Origin: an uncultured Clostridia bacterium
GTDB taxonomy: Bacteria > Bacillota > Clostridia > Oscillospirales > Ruminococcaceae
Direction of reading: 5' to 3'
Assembly (NCBI GenBank): GCA_947625455.1
Contig: CANQOJ010000111.1
Location: 1 to 7,328, forward strand
Length of the DNA stretch: 7,328 nucleotides
Made by a program: the position numbers and the translations under genes. Position 1 is the first letter of the stretch; the number at the start of each line of letters is the position of its first letter. The notes under the pieces are model-generated. The model made no database searches. It was not told the origin of the DNA and worked only from the letters and a program-made list of their open reading frames with translations. This document shows, piece after piece, positions 6,233-7,328 of the stretch.

Positions 6233-7120
6233 TCAGCCTACCACCTTTCTGAAAACTTCCTCAAGCGTTGCCGTGCCTATATTAAAGCTGTCAACCGTCA
6301 TTTCGTTGTCGGCGAGAATTTTTATCAGCCTGCGCGCGGTATCTTCGGCATTGTCTGTTCCAAAACGGAACAAGCCCGTTGTGCTTTCATATTCCGCGCG
6401 CGCGAAATCAACTTTTAACAGCGCAATCTTGCCCTCCTGCGTAAGATTTCTCACGCGGAGATTTATAACGTCCCCGCCGTGTTTTTTGAGAATTTCCGTA
6501 AGCGTCCCCTCTTCGGCAAGAACGCCGTTGCTGATTATTCCTATGCGGTTAGCCACTCTCTCAACGTCCGAAAGTATATGCGTTGAAAGCACAATTGTTG
6601 AGCCTAAACTTTTAAGCCTGTTTATAATCTCAATAACTTCAAGCCTGCCCTGCGGGTCAAGCGCGGACGTCGGCTCGTCAAAAATGAGCAAGTCGGGTTT
6701 TTTGATTATCGCCGCGCCCATTCCCAGCCTTTGCGTCATTCCTCTTGAAAAGCCCTTTGAACGCCTGTCCGCGGCGTTTGAAAGCCCTACCATGTCAAGC
6801 ACTTCCGCCGCTCTTTTCGGTATATCTCCCTCATATCCCGCGCAGGCGGCTATATATTCGAGATATTCGCGCGCGGTCATATAGCCGAATATCATAGGAC
6901 TTTCGGGGAGATAGCCTATTGTAATGGGCTTTCCTCCGCCAAGTTCAATATCTCCGTCATCTTTCGGGATAATATCGGCGATTATGTTCATTGTCGTGGA
7001 TTTACCGCAGCCGTTTCTGCCGAGAAAACCGTAAACATCACCGTCAAGTATGTCCATATTCAGACCGCGCAGTACGGGAAATTTTCCGTAAGCTTTTTTC
7101 AAATTCCTGATTTTGACCAT
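6233..7120 (-). CDS. ABC transporter ATP-binding protein (ABC-2 exporter ATPase)
   Basis: This 295-residue nucleotide-binding protein powers the permease encoded next to it. All motifs are present: Walker A GRNGCGKST (34-42), the Q-loop region GYLPESP (69-75) with Glu in place of Gln as is common in ABC-2 exporters, signature FSRGMTQRL (124-132), Walker B LLIFDEP (144-150), D-loop SALDP (152-156) and the switch histidine in STHIL (H181). The signature SRGM deviates from the canonical SGGM, which this subfamily tolerates. About 80 C-terminal residues beyond the ATPase core probably dimerise or contact the permease. The start has AAAGGA (7128-7133 on the plus strand) seven bases upstream. It is the first gene of a two-gene operon. 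Many such operons carry a GntR/YtrA regulator gene, but none is in this window. Confidence 0.96.
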   Translation of the reverse strand: MVKIRNLKKAYGKFPVLRGLNMDILDGDVYGFLGRNGCGKSTTMNIIADIIPKDDGDIELGGGKPITIGYLPESPMIFGYMTAREYLEYIAACAGYEGDIPKRAAEVLDMVGLSNAADRRSKGFSRGMTQRLGMGAAIIKKPDLLIFDEPTSALDPQGRLEVIEIINRLKSLGSTIVLSTHILSDVERVANRIGIISNGVLAEEGTLTEILKKHGGDVINLRVRNLTQEGKIALLKVDFARAEYESTTGLFRFGTDNAEDTARRLIKILADNEMTVDSFNIGTATLEEVFRKVVG

Positions 7121-7163
7121 TGTTTTGTCCTTTCGTTCAGATGCGTATTAAACATACATCTTT

Positions 7164-7192
7164 ATTATACCATATTATCGGAAAAATTGTGT
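7164..7192 (-). promoter_or_regulatory. Probable promoter of the ABC transporter operon
   Basis: On the minus strand TATAAT occupies 7169-7164 and is preceded by TGG, an extended -10. At 17-base spacing the -35 position reads ACACAA (7192-7187), a poor match, so the extended -10 would carry recognition. Transcription would start near 7157, leaving about 36 nt of leader. A minus-strand TTGACA at 7227-7222 is a competing -35, but it lacks a good -10 at the right distance (best: TACAGA at 18 bases). Confidence 0.6.
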
Positions 7193-7220
7193 AAATTTCT
7201 GTAATATTTTTTTTGTACTT

Positions 7221-7250
7221 TTGTCAATGATGTGAGACAAAAAATATAAA
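7221..7250 (+). promoter_or_regulatory. Probable promoter for the transcript at the right edge
   Basis: TTGTCA (7221-7226) and TATAAA (7245-7250) are 18 bases apart on the plus strand, divergent from the ABC operon. Transcription would begin around 7256-7258, so the AAGGAG at 7255-7260 would sit at the very 5' end of the RNA and probably would not act as a ribosome-binding site. Confidence 0.5.
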
Positions 7251-7255
7251 TAATA

Positions 7256-7328
7256 AGGAGATCAAAATAAAGTTGAGATTACGAATTTGTGCCGTTGAAG
7301 TGAGGGCGTAGCCCGAACGGAAACGGCA
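7256..7328 (+). ncRNA. Candidate structured non-coding RNA, 5' end only
   Basis: Downstream of a plausible promoter the sequence turns from AT-rich to structured. GGGC-GTA-GCCC (7304-7314) is a tight hairpin, enclosed by TGCCGTT (7290-7296) pairing with AACGGCA (7322-7328). CCGTT (7292-7296) could instead pair with AACGG (7316-7320), giving two mutually exclusive folds. The only reading frame with a possible start, TTG at 7273, stops after 12 codons. The feature is cut by the window end. It could be the 5' part of a large clostridial RNA such as the raiA motif (an unverified impression), a riboswitch-like leader, or the first arm of another hairpin repeat. Confidence 0.45.

Noticed and set aside
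6273..6884. Plus-strand ORF of 203 codons opposite the ABC ATPase gene
   Set aside because: It is a frame shadow of the ATPase gene, which has all its motifs on the minus strand; the Ser-rich, low-complexity translation is typical of antisense frames.
7273..7311. TTG-started peptide of 12 codons behind AAGGAG (7255-7260)
   Set aside because: The spacing of 12 bases is long, the peptide is very short, and the likely transcription start falls within the AAGGAG itself.
1..7328. CRISPR array, tRNA or rRNA genes, phage genes, transposase
   Set aside because: No regularly spaced repeats, cloverleaf-like sequences or recognisable phage or transposase proteins were seen on either strand.

Overview
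The window looks like a low-to-moderate GC chromosome segment from an anaerobic Firmicute, probably a gut Clostridia lineage (Oscillospiraceae/Ruminococcaceae-like). The reasons are purine-rich Shine-Dalgarno sequences, textbook sigma-A promoters, a TTG-started dnaE, a Cys4-type L32, and a long inverted-repeat element of a kind I associate with these genomes. The lineage is inference; no rRNA or other taxonomic marker is present.

Left part (1-678): the C-terminal 101 codons of an unrecognised protein are followed by a near-perfect promoter, a short leader with a small hairpin, rpmF (ribosomal protein L32) and a strong intrinsic terminator. rpmF is therefore a self-contained transcription unit here, not linked to the usual yceD or plsX neighbours.

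Accessory part (679-1720): two small genes lie between rpmF and dnaE, a GNAT-family acetyltransferase and a 139-residue protein of unknown function. Both are more AT-rich in codon use than dnaE. Each is preceded by a copy of the same 25-26 bp element that ends in the Shine-Dalgarno sequence, and the bases at their stop codons are also similar. This looks like acquired, modular cargo.

Central part (1721-5095): dnaE, DNA polymerase III alpha subunit, complete and with intact polymerase catalytic aspartates and a clamp-binding motif. Its N-terminal PHP domain has lost most of the metal ligands. A MITE-like long inverted repeat (5114-5301) fills the gap between dnaE and the convergent ABC genes.

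Right part (5317-7120, minus strand): a two-gene ABC-2 type transporter operon, ATPase then permease, with one base between the genes. Upstream of it, in the divergent direction, a promoter leads into a GC-rich, hairpin-rich stretch (7256-7328). It has no convincing ORF and runs off the window end; I read it as the start of a structured non-coding RNA or of another hairpin repeat. This edge and the duplicated leader element are the two places most likely to hold something undescribed.
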